Source: Ferrimicrobium acidiphilum DSM 19497 (lineage in GTDB: Bacteria > Actinomycetota > Acidimicrobiia > Acidimicrobiales > Acidimicrobiaceae). Taken from it: a DNA stretch of 64,000 nt. The position numbers and the translations under genes were made by a program. A model generated the notes under the pieces. It did not search any database and was not told the DNA's origin. It worked only from the letters and a program-made list of their open reading frames with translations. Every line of letters starts with the position of its first letter. Position 1 is the stretch's first letter. The DNA is taken from positions 1-64,000 of the forward strand of contig NZ_JXUW01000013.1 in the NCBI RefSeq assembly GCF_000949255.1. The letters run 5' to 3'. This document shows positions 1 to 9,147 of this stretch, one piece after another.

Positions 1-707
1 CTATAGGAACCAGCCAGATCAAGGGTTCCCCACTTGATATCATCACGCCACTCCCTGGGCTGACTAGCTATCCACTTCTTTGGCTCCGCTCCTCCTTTAC
101 CAGGAACTACATCAAGAAGGGTTGCGCTCATAACGTCCACGATTGAAGTAGACCACTTCTGGGTCCGATAGCGACCCTCGCGATAGAACAGGGTCTCATC
201 TAATCCAAGTGCACGAACCTTGTCAAAGCGATTTGGATCCTCAACGAGGGGAGTCCCATAGGCAATCACAGCATCATTGATTGTGTGCCAGTCACAATCA
301 AGCTCTCTGGCTACCGATGACACCGATCGTCCGTCTCTACCAACCACTCGGGTTGCGAATCTAGCTGCCCTATCGGTGAGTTTTAGCCTTGGGGCTGCGA
401 TCCTAGTGTCCACATCACTCCATGACGCAGAAGAACAGTTCTCATCCTTACACTCCCACCTGCGTTTGTGCCAGATGAGCCTTACGGGACGGCCAAAGCT
501 TTGTAGATCAATCAGCTCTACTAGTGAGCCTCCCTTGGAATAACTCATCCCATTACAGACTGGGCATTTTGGCCGCTCACCCAGACACTCGATATGGACC
601 CGAAGGGGTGTCTTTGAATCTTCGTCACCCAGATCCTCGACACCAATCAAATTGACGTCCTTTAGACCGAGCAAGATCTCTGCAATGCGGATAGGATTTT
701 GTTCCAC
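1..707 (-). CDS. ISL3-family transposase, N-terminal part (cut by window edge)
   Basis: DDE transposase of an insertion sequence; 235 codons are visible and the C-terminal half lies beyond base 1. The start is a GTG at 707 with a GGAGGA ribosome site five bases upstream. An N-terminal zinc-finger region is visible (CLGERPKCPVC, then RRWECKDENC about 45 residues later), as expected for ISL3 transposases. A helix-turn-helix-like stretch (RSVSSVARELDCDW) follows, and LGLDETLFYREGRY probably carries the first catalytic Asp. The sequence upstream of the gene, ending near 755 with GGCTCTGCCAGAATGG on the minus strand, is a plausible terminal inverted repeat, but the other end is outside the window. 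No frameshift is seen in the visible part. Confidence 0.85.
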   Translation of the reverse strand, partial: MEQNPIRIAEILLGLKDVNLIGVEDLGDEDSKTPLRVHIECLGERPKCPVCNGMSYSKGGSLVELIDLQSFGRPVRLIWHKRRWECKDENCSSASWSDVDTRIAAPRLKLTDRAARFATRVVGRDGRSVSSVARELDCDWHTINDAVIAYGTPLVEDPNRFDKVRALGLDETLFYREGRYRTQKWSTSIVDVMSATLLDVVPGKGGAEPKKWIASQPREWRDDIKWGTLDLAGSY

Positions 708-756
708 AGGGGTCCTCCAGTGATGAGTTGTTACTAATCCCATTCTGGCAGAGCCC

Positions 757-1275
757 CTGTGACCCTCCCAAACTCACCCCTAGTGCGTGGCTATACCCGA
801 CTAATTTCCCCACTTAAATCCGAAGTCCCCTATTGCGTTGGCACACGTCTGTGACTCCATGGTTTTGGGGACGCTGTCATAGCCTTGAAGTACAGTGGCG
901 TTGTTTGGGTTGTTCGAGGTCCGAGGTGGAGCCTTTGCCCGATAGAGGGCGGATGAGATTGTGACCCAGGTACCTCTGCGATCTGAAGGTAACGTTTGGC
1001 CCACCCTGGAGACCTATATATGGTCGAGCAGATGCCACCGTCAAGTGTCCTGTCGGATCTAGATAGATTACAGTCCTTGCGAGAGACTAGCTGAATAGAA
1101 TGCCCTGACTTAGCCGTGGATTTATAATGTCGATCCAACCGGATCGGTCAAACACTGCTCAGCTTGGCAGTACTCCGTCACAACCACATAGACATCCCGG
1201 TGGAATATAGGTGAGGATGTTGCGGTCCCTGCTTGTTCTGCGAGGGATATCTTTCGGAATGAGCATCCTTTCAAG
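757..1275. other. Intergenic stretch, no supported gene
   Basis: About 520 bases between the insertion sequence and the regulator gene. Short open frames on both strands lack family-like motifs and ribosome binding sites. I see no RNA gene or convincing hairpin here. Confidence 0.5.
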
Positions 1276-1950
1276 TCAGATATTGGCGGCTCCATCCACT
1301 GAGCATTGCAGTATGGTTAGACAACAGCCTGCCTGGCGTGGATCCAAGACCGTGAGCCGTTCGACCATGAGGCCGCCGAGACCCTCAGCGAGACCCTCAG
1401 CGAGACCGAGGTGTAGCTGGCACACAGTATCAGGATCAGATTCGGCAACATCGGCGAATGGACAGCGCTGAAGCACAAAGTCGATTCGCCGTCCCCTCTG
1501 GACCCGCTGTGGGCGAAATCCACGTCGGGTAATCTCCGCTTCGAGCAGTTCGACTCCTTCTGTGCTACCAACCAGTTCCGCTGCACGGCGGTTCCCGTCT
1601 TGACGACCTACCTCGCGTGGGCTTTGCCCACTGCGGATGGCGTCGCTCAGCAGGGTAGCTAGCCAGGAGTACGCCCCGGGGAGATTCCATTTCCCTGCAG
1701 CCTCTGGGTGAGCCCGATACAGCAAACCGGGGCGGCCCGGGCGGGAACGTTTCTCGATCTCCTCAGCAATCAGTCCGGCCTCCTTTAGAACTGCGAGGTG
1801 CTGACGCACTGCATTGTGATTGAGGTGTACGAATTGCGTAAGCTCGGCGACGCCCACTGGGCCAGGTGCATCAACTATGTAACGAAATAAGCGGTGACGT
1901 GTTCGGTCACCGAGAGCCCTGGCCTCTTGCTGGAGCTCGTGGTTGACCAT
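1276..1950 (-). CDS. ArsR/SufR-like winged-helix regulator with C-terminal cysteines
   Basis: Predicted DNA-binding transcription regulator of about 224 aa. The N-terminal 80 residues form a winged helix (ARALGDRTRHRLFRYI, then HLNHNAVRQHLAVLKEAGLI as recognition region and RSRPGRPGLLY as wing). The C-terminal part carries cysteines in the order RCPFAD, TVCQLH and AGCCLTI, the arrangement seen in SufR-like regulators that bind an Fe-S cluster or metal; ligand binding here is inference. I chose the ATG at 1950 because it lies a normal distance before the domain; the frame is open up to a GTG at 2007. A 12-bp tandem duplication (1377-1400) gives the repeated residues LAEGLAEG. No target genes are adjacent, so autoregulation is the only suggested target. 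Confidence 0.75.
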   Translation of the reverse strand: MVNHELQQEARALGDRTRHRLFRYIVDAPGPVGVAELTQFVHLNHNAVRQHLAVLKEAGLIAEEIEKRSRPGRPGLLYRAHPEAAGKWNLPGAYSWLATLLSDAIRSGQSPREVGRQDGNRRAAELVGSTEGVELLEAEITRRGFRPQRVQRGRRIDFVLQRCPFADVAESDPDTVCQLHLGLAEGLAEGLGGLMVERLTVLDPRQAGCCLTILQCSVDGAANI

Positions 1951-2012
1951 AGTGTCTTTTGCTTCATAAGACTTGCTCACGATTACCTGCATGCTTCTGA
2001 AGTTCACCTGCT

Positions 2013-2029
2013 ACTAGCTAAAGTCTAGT
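2013..2029. promoter_or_regulatory. Palindrome upstream of the regulator gene (candidate operator)
   Basis: ACTAG-N7-CTAGT inverted repeat 63 bases upstream of the chosen start of the winged-helix regulator. The symmetric 5-bp arms and the position fit an autoregulatory operator, but the site is short and could be chance. Confidence 0.3.
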
Positions 2030-2700
2030 TTCACTATCGCTTACGTGCGGACAGAAGCCGACTCCTGCATAGCTGTCAAGCTGAGCGAACATCTCTGTTG
2101 CACTCCATGGAGAAGCCAGGTCATGGTGAGCTTGGTTCACGACTGGAAGAAAAAGCACCTCGGCAAATCCTCGCAGGCAAGCGCCTCAGAAAGCAAACTC
2201 GTGCGCTTTCACGGAGGGCCACAGAGAACGAGGTTCTCTTTGTGTACCATCCACTCGATGGTGGCCAATGCGTTCGCAACACGAGTTGACGCGATGGACA
2301 CCGAATGCTCAAAGCCTGCGGGCCAGAAAGGTTAACCGCGCTGCGGTGCAGCGCTAGTGTCGCTGCATTCCTTCCTATGCTCTCGGTGGCAAGGAGTACT
2401 CGACGGAGTTAATAGGATCCCATCGTTTAGCCTTGGCCGTTAGTGTAGGCTAAAAGACGTTACCCTCAAAGGTGGGGTGACCAGACCTGCTCGGCGATCT
2501 CCTCGACCCGAGGGTTGGTAGTCGTCTTCCACGTGATCCCGGACCTTCGCCATCTTCACAACACGTTCAAGGCTGGCTTTTAGGGCCCTTGATGAGTCCC
2601 GCGAGTAAACATGGCAATATCCTTTACCTGATGGACAAGGGTCCAAGCGGCACCACTCCGCGACAAATCTAGCCCAGTAGAACAGCGCCGGTAGCGCAGA
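2030..2700. other. Intergenic stretch with one weak minus-strand open frame
   Basis: No supported gene. On the minus strand an 87-codon open frame runs from just after the dehydrogenase stop codon (2700) down to 2440, in the same frame as the dehydrogenase. It contains SGKGYCHVYSRDSSRALKAS. It has no ribosome binding site or recognisable family, and may be chance, a decayed gene, or a readthrough tail. The plus-strand frame at 2045-2335 has no support. Confidence 0.35.
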
Positions 2701-4170
2701 CTAGCTGAGATTGAGGGCAGCGTACTTTACGTCCAGGTACTCCTGAATACCCTCGAAGCCGCCTTCCCTGCCGAATCCGGAGTGCTTGACGCCGCCGAAC
2801 GGGGCGGCCGCATTGGATACCAGACCCTGATTGACTCCCACCATACCCGACTGAAGTGCGTCGATGGCCAGATGTACCCGTTTGAATGACTCCGTGAATA
2901 TATAGGACACAAGCCCATAGTTGGTGTCATTGGCTAACGCATACGCCTCATCATCATCGTCAAAGGTATAGATCGGAGCAACGGGACCGAAGATCTCCTC
3001 CCGGAATATCCTCGCACCCCTAGGGACTCCCGTTATAACCGTTGGCGCATAAAAATAACCCTTGTCACCAACTCGATCACCACCGGTAAGAAGACGCCCG
3101 CCAGCTGCGGTCGCCTCTTCTAACAAACCGGAGACTTTCGTCAGCGCATCTTGATCTATAAGCGGTCCGACCTGCGCCCCAGCAACCGTTCCGCGAGCAA
3201 CCTTCATCTTCGACAGCTCTTCAGCAAGACGCTCCGAGAACGAGTCTGCGAGGTCTTTGTGCACCAAGATACGGTTCGCGCTCGTGCAAGCCTCTCCACC
3301 ATTACGCATCTTCGCGAATATCGCCCCTGGAATCGCCTTATCGAGGTCTGCATCAGAAAAGACGATCAATGGCGCATTGCCACCAAGCTCCATGGAGAGT
3401 CGAAGGAGATTGGTAGACGCATTACGCATCAACGTCTTGCCAACCTCGGTGGAGCCAGTAAACGAAAGTTTCCTTAGTCGAGTATCGCCAATTAAGCGAT
3501 CTGTAATGACGTCAGGTTCAGAGGTATTGACAATGTTGAGCACACCAGCTGGTAGTCCAGCCTCAAGCAGGATCGATCCCAGGGCCAGCGAACACAAAGG
3601 GGTCTGCTCAGCAGGCTTGAGAATGACCGTGCACCCCGCAGCAAGTGCTGGTCCAATCTTTCTGGTGCCCATGGCAAGCGGGAAGTTCCAAGGAGTAATC
3701 AGATAGCACGGCCCGACCGGTGACCGAGTGGTCAGCACCTTAGTTATGCCATCAGGCGAACGGTAGTACTCCCCCTTCATCCGAACGGCTTCCTCAGAGA
3801 ACCAGCGAAAGAACTCGGCAGCATATGCAACCTCACCCTTGGACTCCGCTACCGGCTTTCCCATCTCCAGAGTCATCAAAAGCGCAAGATCATCCTGTCT
3901 AGCCATAATCAACTCGAAGGCAGCACGGAGAATCTCCGCGCGAAAACGTGGCGCAGTCGCAGCCCAACTCGCTTGTGCTCGAGATGCTGCCTCTAGGGCA
4001 TCGATCGCATCCTCCGGACCTCCGTCAGCGACCATGGCTATGGAGTCGCCAGTCGCGGGATCCTCGACTCTCAACTCGTTACCGGAACGAGCGTGACGCC
4101 ATTCGCCACCAATCAGAAGACCCATTGGTACGCTAGCAACGACTCTCTCTTCTTCCACACTCATCGCCAT
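2701..4170 (-). CDS. gabD: NAD(P)-dependent aldehyde dehydrogenase, succinate-semialdehyde type
   Basis: Oxidises an aldehyde to the acid with NAD(P)+; the closest resemblance is to GabD-type succinate-semialdehyde dehydrogenases, soluble enzymes of the GABA/4-hydroxybutyrate route. 489 aa, normal length. It shows the cofactor-binding segment TPWNFPLAMGTRKIGPALAAG, the general base Glu in MELGGNAP (about residue 261), and the catalytic Cys in GGEACTSANR (about 295). The ATG at 4170 follows GAAGGAG by five bases, better than the GTG at 4176. It stands alone with no gab transporter or transaminase nearby, so the physiological aldehyde is not certain. The stop codon is followed by an in-frame open stretch (see findings). 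Confidence 0.85.
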   Translation of the reverse strand: MAMSVEEERVVASVPMGLLIGGEWRHARSGNELRVEDPATGDSIAMVADGGPEDAIDALEAASRAQASWAATAPRFRAEILRAAFELIMARQDDLALLMTLEMGKPVAESKGEVAYAAEFFRWFSEEAVRMKGEYYRSPDGITKVLTTRSPVGPCYLITPWNFPLAMGTRKIGPALAAGCTVILKPAEQTPLCSLALGSILLEAGLPAGVLNIVNTSEPDVITDRLIGDTRLRKLSFTGSTEVGKTLMRNASTNLLRLSMELGGNAPLIVFSDADLDKAIPGAIFAKMRNGGEACTSANRILVHKDLADSFSERLAEELSKMKVARGTVAGAQVGPLIDQDALTKVSGLLEEATAAGGRLLTGGDRVGDKGYFYAPTVITGVPRGARIFREEIFGPVAPIYTFDDDDEAYALANDTNYGLVSYIFTESFKRVHLAIDALQSGMVGVNQGLVSNAAAPFGGVKHSGFGREGGFEGIQEYLDVKYAALNLS

Positions 4171-4556
4171 CTTCACTCCTTCTCACAACACGTCATCGAA
4201 CCACAGACCCAAAGCGACGTCCTGCCTGCCACCTTACTCTAAATCGAAACCGTTCTAGCTGCGCAGTTTGCCAACAGCACAAAGCAAGGTCAAGCTCCAA
4301 GAGATAACGAGCCCTACCTACTCTCCGCAGCGACATCCAGGGCCTCTACGAACTATACACCGTCGCAATAAGCCGAGCGTGTCGAGGTGCAACTGCTCAC
4401 ACGAGCCTCAGCTATACCACCATACCCCAAAGATCCGACCAAGATCGAATAGAGAATAAAACGTTCAGAAAACCGTGACGAATACCAGACCGAGCTATTA
4501 GCGCCATGATCGAACAGGCGCGCCTAGCTCAAATAGACTGGATAGCAGTTTGTCGC
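4171..4556. other. Intergenic stretch, nothing recognised
   Basis: About 386 bases between the dehydrogenase and the small membrane protein gene. I see no gene, RNA or clear hairpin; it presumably holds the dehydrogenase promoter. Confidence 0.5.
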
Positions 4557-4739
4557 TCACGCTGCTGTATTTTTACGCTTAGACCGACCTCTCCGAATCA
4601 GACTTACAACAACGCCAACGATGATGCCGACAATGACGATCGTCGAGATCATTGAGATCAGCTTTAGGACAAAGGAGATCAAGGCGAAGGCGATGATCAA
4701 CCCTAAGATTCCCAACACTACCTTGATGATGTTGCTCAT
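4557..4739 (-). CDS. 60-aa hydrophobic membrane peptide
   Basis: Unknown function. The product is nearly all hydrophobic from residue 4 to 49, enough for one long or two short membrane helices, and ends in a strongly basic tail (RRGRSKRKNTAA) that would stay in the cytoplasm. A very good ribosome site (GAGGAGG, six bases before the ATG) supports it as a real gene. It lies 95 bases downstream of the ABC transporter permease on the same strand and may be the last gene of that operon. Confidence 0.65.
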   Translation of the reverse strand: MSNIIKVVLGILGLIIAFALISFVLKLISMISTIVIVGIIVGVVVSLIRRGRSKRKNTAA

Positions 4740-4834
4740 AGCAACCTCCTCTCAAGAAGCCATTCTAGCGCGCCATGGACCGCAGACCAAAGGAAGGCGC
4801 TTCGCAAAGTCCCATCTAAGTCAACAGGCAGCTG

Positions 4835-5638
4835 CTAGCTAGTAATATCGCGTTGCGAGAAGTTAAATACTGCAAGTAGATAGAACACAGCCATCCACCC
4901 CAGCTGTTCAAGGAGATCTTTATAGATGGGACCAGCAATAATCGGAGACCGAAAAATGTTGATGAATGACGACCAGTAGTTCGAAAGCAGGATAGGTCGA
5001 ATCTTCTCGAGCTGTGGAATAGCGTCAAGCACCTCCGACGCAATCGCTACCGTCACCGCTATCGAAGTCGCCGCCAACGAGGAGGAGGTAAAGGTGGAGA
5101 CGGCGATGCCAACCATGGTGACCGAGAAGATCGAGGCACCCACAACAAGGGCGGCGAGCATCGCCTCGCTGACTCCGTGCAGGAAAGATATCGGTACCCC
5201 TGAAAGGGTAATCACCTGATGATGAGGGAACAAAATAGAACCGGCAACCAAACCTATAACAGCTATTGTGAGGCTCAATGCAAGCGTGTACACCAAAGAC
5301 GCCACGATCTTGGCATGAATAATTCTTGCTCTCGGCACGCGACGTACCAAAAGATAGCGCAAAGAACCATTAGCAGCATCGCCTGCGACCGAATCGCCTG
5401 CAATGATGGAGGCGGCGAGTGGGAGAATCAAGGTCTCCATCGACGCAAGCGCAGCGAGCGGGAGAAAGACCGCATTCTGGGTGATCTCAGCAAAGAACGC
5501 GGGGCCACCCCCATGGGGTCCACCATGACTGGCAAAACGAACGACTATCCCTAGAAGAATCGGAACTAGCGAAATTAACCCGAGGATGATCAGGTTCCGT
5601 GGCCTTCGAAAAACCCGCTTCAGCTCCTCAACGAACAT
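4835..5638 (-). CDS. ABC-2 type transporter permease
   Basis: Membrane subunit of an ABC exporter, 267 aa. The frame is open upstream to 5725, but the ATG at 5638 (MFVEELKRVFRRPRN) is right: it overlaps the stop of the ATPase gene by 11 bases and starts with the amphipathic segment typical of ABC-2 permeases. About six hydrophobic segments follow, for example NLIILGLISLVPILLGIVV and LVYTLALSLTIAVIGLVAG. The conserved DSVAGDAANGSLRYLLVRRV stretch is the cytoplasmic coupling region of this family. It partners with the upstream ATPase. Substrate unknown. Confidence 0.85.
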   Translation of the reverse strand: MFVEELKRVFRRPRNLIILGLISLVPILLGIVVRFASHGGPHGGGPAFFAEITQNAVFLPLAALASMETLILPLAASIIAGDSVAGDAANGSLRYLLVRRVPRARIIHAKIVASLVYTLALSLTIAVIGLVAGSILFPHHQVITLSGVPISFLHGVSEAMLAALVVGASIFSVTMVGIAVSTFTSSSLAATSIAVTVAIASEVLDAIPQLEKIRPILLSNYWSSFINIFRSPIIAGPIYKDLLEQLGWMAVFYLLAVFNFSQRDITS

Positions 5639-6542
5639 CGAAACCCTCACCAACTTCAGCGATAAAAATCTCTTCCAGACTTGGAGTAAGCCAGGTAAAC
5701 TCAGCGATCTCAATACCGTCGACAATCATCGCCTGCAATAGACGCGGTCCATCCTTCGGACTCAGATCCGCCATCACCGCCGGCCCATCTAACCTCGCTT
5801 GAGGACCAATCAGCTCCATGATGCGACCAACCGGGGTTCCTAGAATCTTCAGTTGTTGGGGGTAATCGCTTCGCAGTTCGTCGAGAGCTCCAGACTTCAC
5901 CAAACGACCTTGTGACATGAAGGCAACGTGCGAACAGATCTGTTCTGCCTCTGCGAGAAGGTGGGTAGAGATAAACACGGTTTTGCCTCTTGCAGCCAAC
6001 TCCCCGATCAGACGACGAACCTCACGCATACCACTCGGATCGAGTCCATTAGTTGGTTCGTCAAGAATATAGAGATCTCGCTCGCCCAGAAGTGCCTGTG
6101 CGAGTCCGAGCCTCTGACGCATTCCCAATGAGTAGCGACCAACCGGCCTGTCCACCACCATCTCAAGGCCGACCGCCTCTAACGCATCTGCAATCAACTT
6201 GGGACGCCCTGATCGCCGGATCCCCTCAGCAGCCAAGAACCGATCCAAGTTCTGGCGTGCGCTTAGATACGGCACGTATCCGGGACCCTCTATAAAGGCA
6301 CCGACCCTTGGGAGAACCCGATGGAGTCGAGAGCTCTTCTGTTCGCCCAGCAGAGAAAAGCCACCAGCATCGGCGAAAATGAGCCCAAGAACGATGCGTA
6401 TAGTGGTGGTCTTGCCAGCCCCATTGGGGCCTAGAAACCCAAAGACAGCACCTTCGTTGACCGAGAAGGTCACCTCGTCAACCGCTGTTTGGCCACCGAA
6501 ACGCTTGGTGAGGCCATCAGCCTCTATGATGGCGACACTCAC
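5628..6542 (-). CDS. ABC transporter ATP-binding protein
   Basis: Nucleotide-binding subunit of the same ABC-2 exporter, 304 aa. Walker A is GPNGAGKTTT (about residues 39-48), the signature is YSLGMRQRLGLAQAL, Walker B is LYILDEPTNGLDP, and the switch His follows in FISTHLLAEAEQ. The C-terminal 80 residues form the extra domain usual in drug or lipid type ABC-2 ATPases. It lies 12 bases after the LolA-like gene and overlaps the permease gene, so the three are co-transcribed and translationally coupled. A role in handling a lipid-linked or envelope substrate is inferred from the LolA-like neighbour only. Confidence 0.9.
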   Translation of the reverse strand: MSVAIIEADGLTKRFGGQTAVDEVTFSVNEGAVFGFLGPNGAGKTTTIRIVLGLIFADAGGFSLLGEQKSSRLHRVLPRVGAFIEGPGYVPYLSARQNLDRFLAAEGIRRSGRPKLIADALEAVGLEMVVDRPVGRYSLGMRQRLGLAQALLGERDLYILDEPTNGLDPSGMREVRRLIGELAARGKTVFISTHLLAEAEQICSHVAFMSQGRLVKSGALDELRSDYPQQLKILGTPVGRIMELIGPQARLDGPAVMADLSPKDGPRLLQAMIVDGIEIAEFTWLTPSLEEIFIAEVGEGFDVR

Positions 6543-6554
6543 CTAGCAGACAGA

Positions 6555-7616
6555 CTAGAACCCAAGCGCCCCAGCGTCGCTCTCTAACACGGAGCTGCGC
6601 ACAGCACCGGCAAGAATCGACCCATTGGGCAAGACCAACATATTTACTAGTTCGGTGTGGATCAAGCTCGCCGTACCACCATTTGCGAGCGTGACAGGAG
6701 TTTCGAGATCGCTGAGGGCTGTAGAGCCGAGTGCACTCGACAGCTTGCTCAAACTACCCTTTGGGAGCTCGACAACCGTCTGCCAGCTTGTTCCTAGCGT
6801 CACTGGCTTCGTAGTAGAGGTAAACGGCGAGAACATAGACTTAAGTTGACTCGCGGTGACCGTATTTACCGTGGTACCCGCAGGCGGGGTAAAACTGAAG
6901 TTGGTCGCGCTTGGGCTAGCGAAACTGATCGACTGGTAGTCCATCTGCAGCACCGGCGTGGAGGAGTGGACCGAATACACCGAGACCCCTAGCACATGAT
7001 AGTTCTTTGCATCCACGGAGAGCCGAATAGACGAGATCGACGATCCACTCTGGAGCGGTGCCAACGACAGCGTATAGGCAGCATGTCCAGCCACGTAAAC
7101 ATTGGATCCAAGCTTGACTTGTGACGTTGGAGCCAGCCGATTCACGAGGTTATCGGCCGCAACCGTCGGGTTAGTCCCCTGGCTAAGCGCAGTGGACTGC
7201 GTCGTAGAGCTAGCTTGAAAGTGGGAGGCCTTAGATCCAGCTGAACTCCAGAGCCATGCCCCACTGCTGTTTACGTATAGATCCCTCTCCGATTGGGCAT
7301 TGATCTCTTGCACCCTGAGGTTCGGGCCGGCCCCTCGATAGACCATCAGCTGCGAAGTACCTTCAGGCAACGCCACACTCTGCCCTAAGCTCGATAGCAG
7401 GGAGGCATCGGAACCGAGCATATTCGATGTTATCTGGAGCTGGCCGGAGTATTGCACTGGGGCTGCACCCATGACGGCAGCTATGAGTTGGGAGGGTGAC
7501 ATCGGCTGCAACAGAGGGTGCTGTGCATTGGTGAGGGCCGGTGTAAGCGAAGCTGCTCCCAGGGCTACTGCCGCACCAATCAATGGGATTCCGAACCTAT
7601 ACTTCCAGCGAGTCAT
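6555..7616 (-). CDS. Exported LolA/RseB-like protein
   Basis: 353-aa secreted or membrane-anchored protein. The N-terminus has a basic start (MTRWKYR) and a hydrophobic segment ending near LTPALTNA, a signal peptide. The body is rich in beta-strand-like sequence with a hydrophobic-ligand feel (YSGQLQITSN, ASHFQASSTT, VLQMDYQSISFASP) and resembles the LolA/RseB-like fold found in actinobacterial proteins next to ABC-2 transporters. The ribosome site AAGGAGGCGG is excellent. It is the first gene of the operon with the ABC transporter. I infer that it delivers or senses a lipid-like substrate; the family assignment is by resemblance, not proof. Confidence 0.65.
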   Translation of the reverse strand: MTRWKYRFGIPLIGAAVALGAASLTPALTNAQHPLLQPMSPSQLIAAVMGAAPVQYSGQLQITSNMLGSDASLLSSLGQSVALPEGTSQLMVYRGAGPNLRVQEINAQSERDLYVNSSGAWLWSSAGSKASHFQASSTTQSTALSQGTNPTVAADNLVNRLAPTSQVKLGSNVYVAGHAAYTLSLAPLQSGSSISSIRLSVDAKNYHVLGVSVYSVHSSTPVLQMDYQSISFASPSATNFSFTPPAGTTVNTVTASQLKSMFSPFTSTTKPVTLGTSWQTVVELPKGSLSKLSSALGSTALSDLETPVTLANGGTASLIHTELVNMLVLPNGSILAGAVRSSVLESDAGALGF

Positions 7617-8017
7617 TACCGCCTCCTTACAATTGTCAAGAAATCACCTTCTTCTAAACATCCACCGAACGCTGCGCCAAGCCGACATCGTGACCACTCC
7701 GACGAGGATGCCAAACACGGTGAATATCTGCCATTGGAGCTGACTCAGGCTTTATTCTCTGCGTTCAGCCTAACCGGGGTAGCTGAAAATTGTCATAACA
7801 AACCCTGAATGCGCAGCAGTACGTCATCAACACAGAATCTAGATCCGCCAAGCCGACCTAGCCCACCCTCCGATGGACTATATCCGGCGAGCCAAAAGTC
7901 ACGGTGGCTTCGGCAAATGACCCGACTATACTGATCGTCCGAGGATGTCAGTTTCACCGCTCAACTCCCAGCATCGTAGGTGCCGATAAGGCTTTATGCC
8001 AATTTTTCATTACGACA
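7617..8017. other. Divergent intergenic region
   Basis: About 400 bases between the LolA-like operon (minus) and the sigma factor gene (plus). Apart from the sigma-gene promoter just downstream I recognise nothing. A TTGACA at 7635-7640 on the minus strand lies too close to the LolA-like start to be a useful -35. Confidence 0.45.
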
Positions 8018-8046
8018 TTGAACATCTGGCGAAATTTTGATACGAT
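8018..8046 (+). promoter_or_regulatory. Sigma-70 type promoter of the sigma factor gene
   Basis: TTGAAC (8018-8023), a 17-base spacer, then TACGAT (8041-8046), close to the -35 and -10 consensus. Transcription would start near 8053, leaving a leader of about 95 bases before the sigma factor start. The exact spacing makes it the most convincing promoter in the window. Confidence 0.65.
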
Positions 8047-8146
8047 AGTCTTGTGATGTGCGTCTTCATAGGTTTCACACACGAACGCTAATCGTCGGGT
8101 GCACACAGGAGTTTATAAGCGCAAATATGAATGAGAAGAGATAGTG

Positions 8147-9058
8147 ATGGCTAACAAGCAAGCTACAACAGCAACCAGTGAGGCACGAGGTCGTCGTCGT
8201 TCCGCGCAAGCCGAGGTCGATACGGCTTTGGCCGCGGCTGGCCTCGGTGCCGATTCGATTCGCCTTTTCCTCGATGATCTCGCAAAGCATCCGCTCCCTT
8301 CCTCTGCTGAGCAGGTTGAGTTGGCTAAGCGAGTGCGTGACGGCGATGAGGAGGCCAAGGTAGAGATGGTCGCGGCGAACTTGCGGCTGGTCGTCCACTG
8401 GGCGCGCCGGTACCAAGATCGTGGAGTGGAACTATCTGACCTGATCCAGGAGGGCACCTTCGGTCTCATTCGCGCGGTTGAGAAATTTGATTGGCGCCGT
8501 GGTTTCAAGTTCTCGACCTACGCGACCTGGTGGGTACGCCAATCTTTGCAGAGGGCCGTACACAACCATGGTCAGGCAATTCGGCTCCCAATGGAGGCGG
8601 CTGAGCGGTCGCGTCGCGTCGACAATGTGTCACGCGAGCTTGCAGCCGACCTCGGTCGGCCACCTACCGAAGATGAGATCGCCGTTGCATCGAACCTCTC
8701 GCATTCACAGTTAGCCGACGTTCGCCATGCAGCACGTGTAGTGGCGAGTCTTGACCAAGCAGTTGGTCCAGAAGGTGAGACGAGTCTCGGAGATCTTGTC
8801 GTAGGACCGGATACGTCGTTCGAAGACGACATCGACGACTCGATCTCGCGCGAGATGCTCCGCAAAGCAGTCGAGGAGCTCGACCAACTTGAGCGCGACG
8901 TCGTGACCTTGCGCTTCGGCTTGAATGGAGATCGTCCGGCCTCACTTGAGGCGACGGCTCGCATGTTGGGTATTGGTCCTCGACGAGCACGTCGCCTAGA
9001 GGCTTCTGCGCTAAGTCGATTGGCGGATCACCCTGCACTTAAGACCTCTGCTGCTTAG
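8147..9058 (+). CDS. RNA polymerase sigma-70 family factor
   Basis: 303-aa sigma factor. Region 1.2 ([21 protein letters not shown]) is followed by region 2 with core binding ([38 protein letters not shown]) and -10 recognition ([20 protein letters not shown]), then region 3 ([17 protein letters not shown]) and region 4 ([15 protein letters not shown]). The region 4 helix-turn-helix is more divergent ([20 protein letters not shown]) than in principal sigma factors, so this may be a group 2 (SigB/HrdB-like) rather than the main sigma. It starts at ATG 8147; GAGAAGAG upstream is the likely ribosome site. It is a single-gene unit with its own promoter and terminator. Confidence 0.88.
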   Translation: MANKQATTATSEARGRRRSAQAEVDTALAAAGLGADSIRLFLDDLAKHPLPSSAEQVELAKRVRDGDEEAKVEMVAANLRLVVHWARRYQDRGVELSDLIQEGTFGLIRAVEKFDWRRGFKFSTYATWWVRQSLQRAVHNHGQAIRLPMEAAERSRRVDNVSRELAADLGRPPTEDEIAVASNLSHSQLADVRHAARVVASLDQAVGPEGETSLGDLVVGPDTSFEDDIDDSISREMLRKAVEELDQLERDVVTLRFGLNGDRPASLEATARMLGIGPRRARRLEASALSRLADHPALKTSAA

Positions 9059-9110
9059 CACGCCAAGGTTGTCGCTGCGCCCGGAGCTCATCTAAGCCCC
9101 GAGTTCAGCT

Positions 9111-9147
9111 AAACAAGCCCGGCTCTCAATTAGAGCCGGGCTTGTTT
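9111..9147. terminator. Strong hairpin terminator after the sigma factor gene
   Basis: Perfect 16-bp stem AAACAAGCCCGGCTCT / AGAGCCGGGCTTGTTT with a 5-base loop. The A-rich left arm and T-rich right arm let it work in both directions. Confidence 0.85.

Noticed and set aside
2045-2335. 96-codon plus-strand frame
   Set aside because: No start signal and no recognisable domain; a second overlapping frame of similar quality argues for chance.
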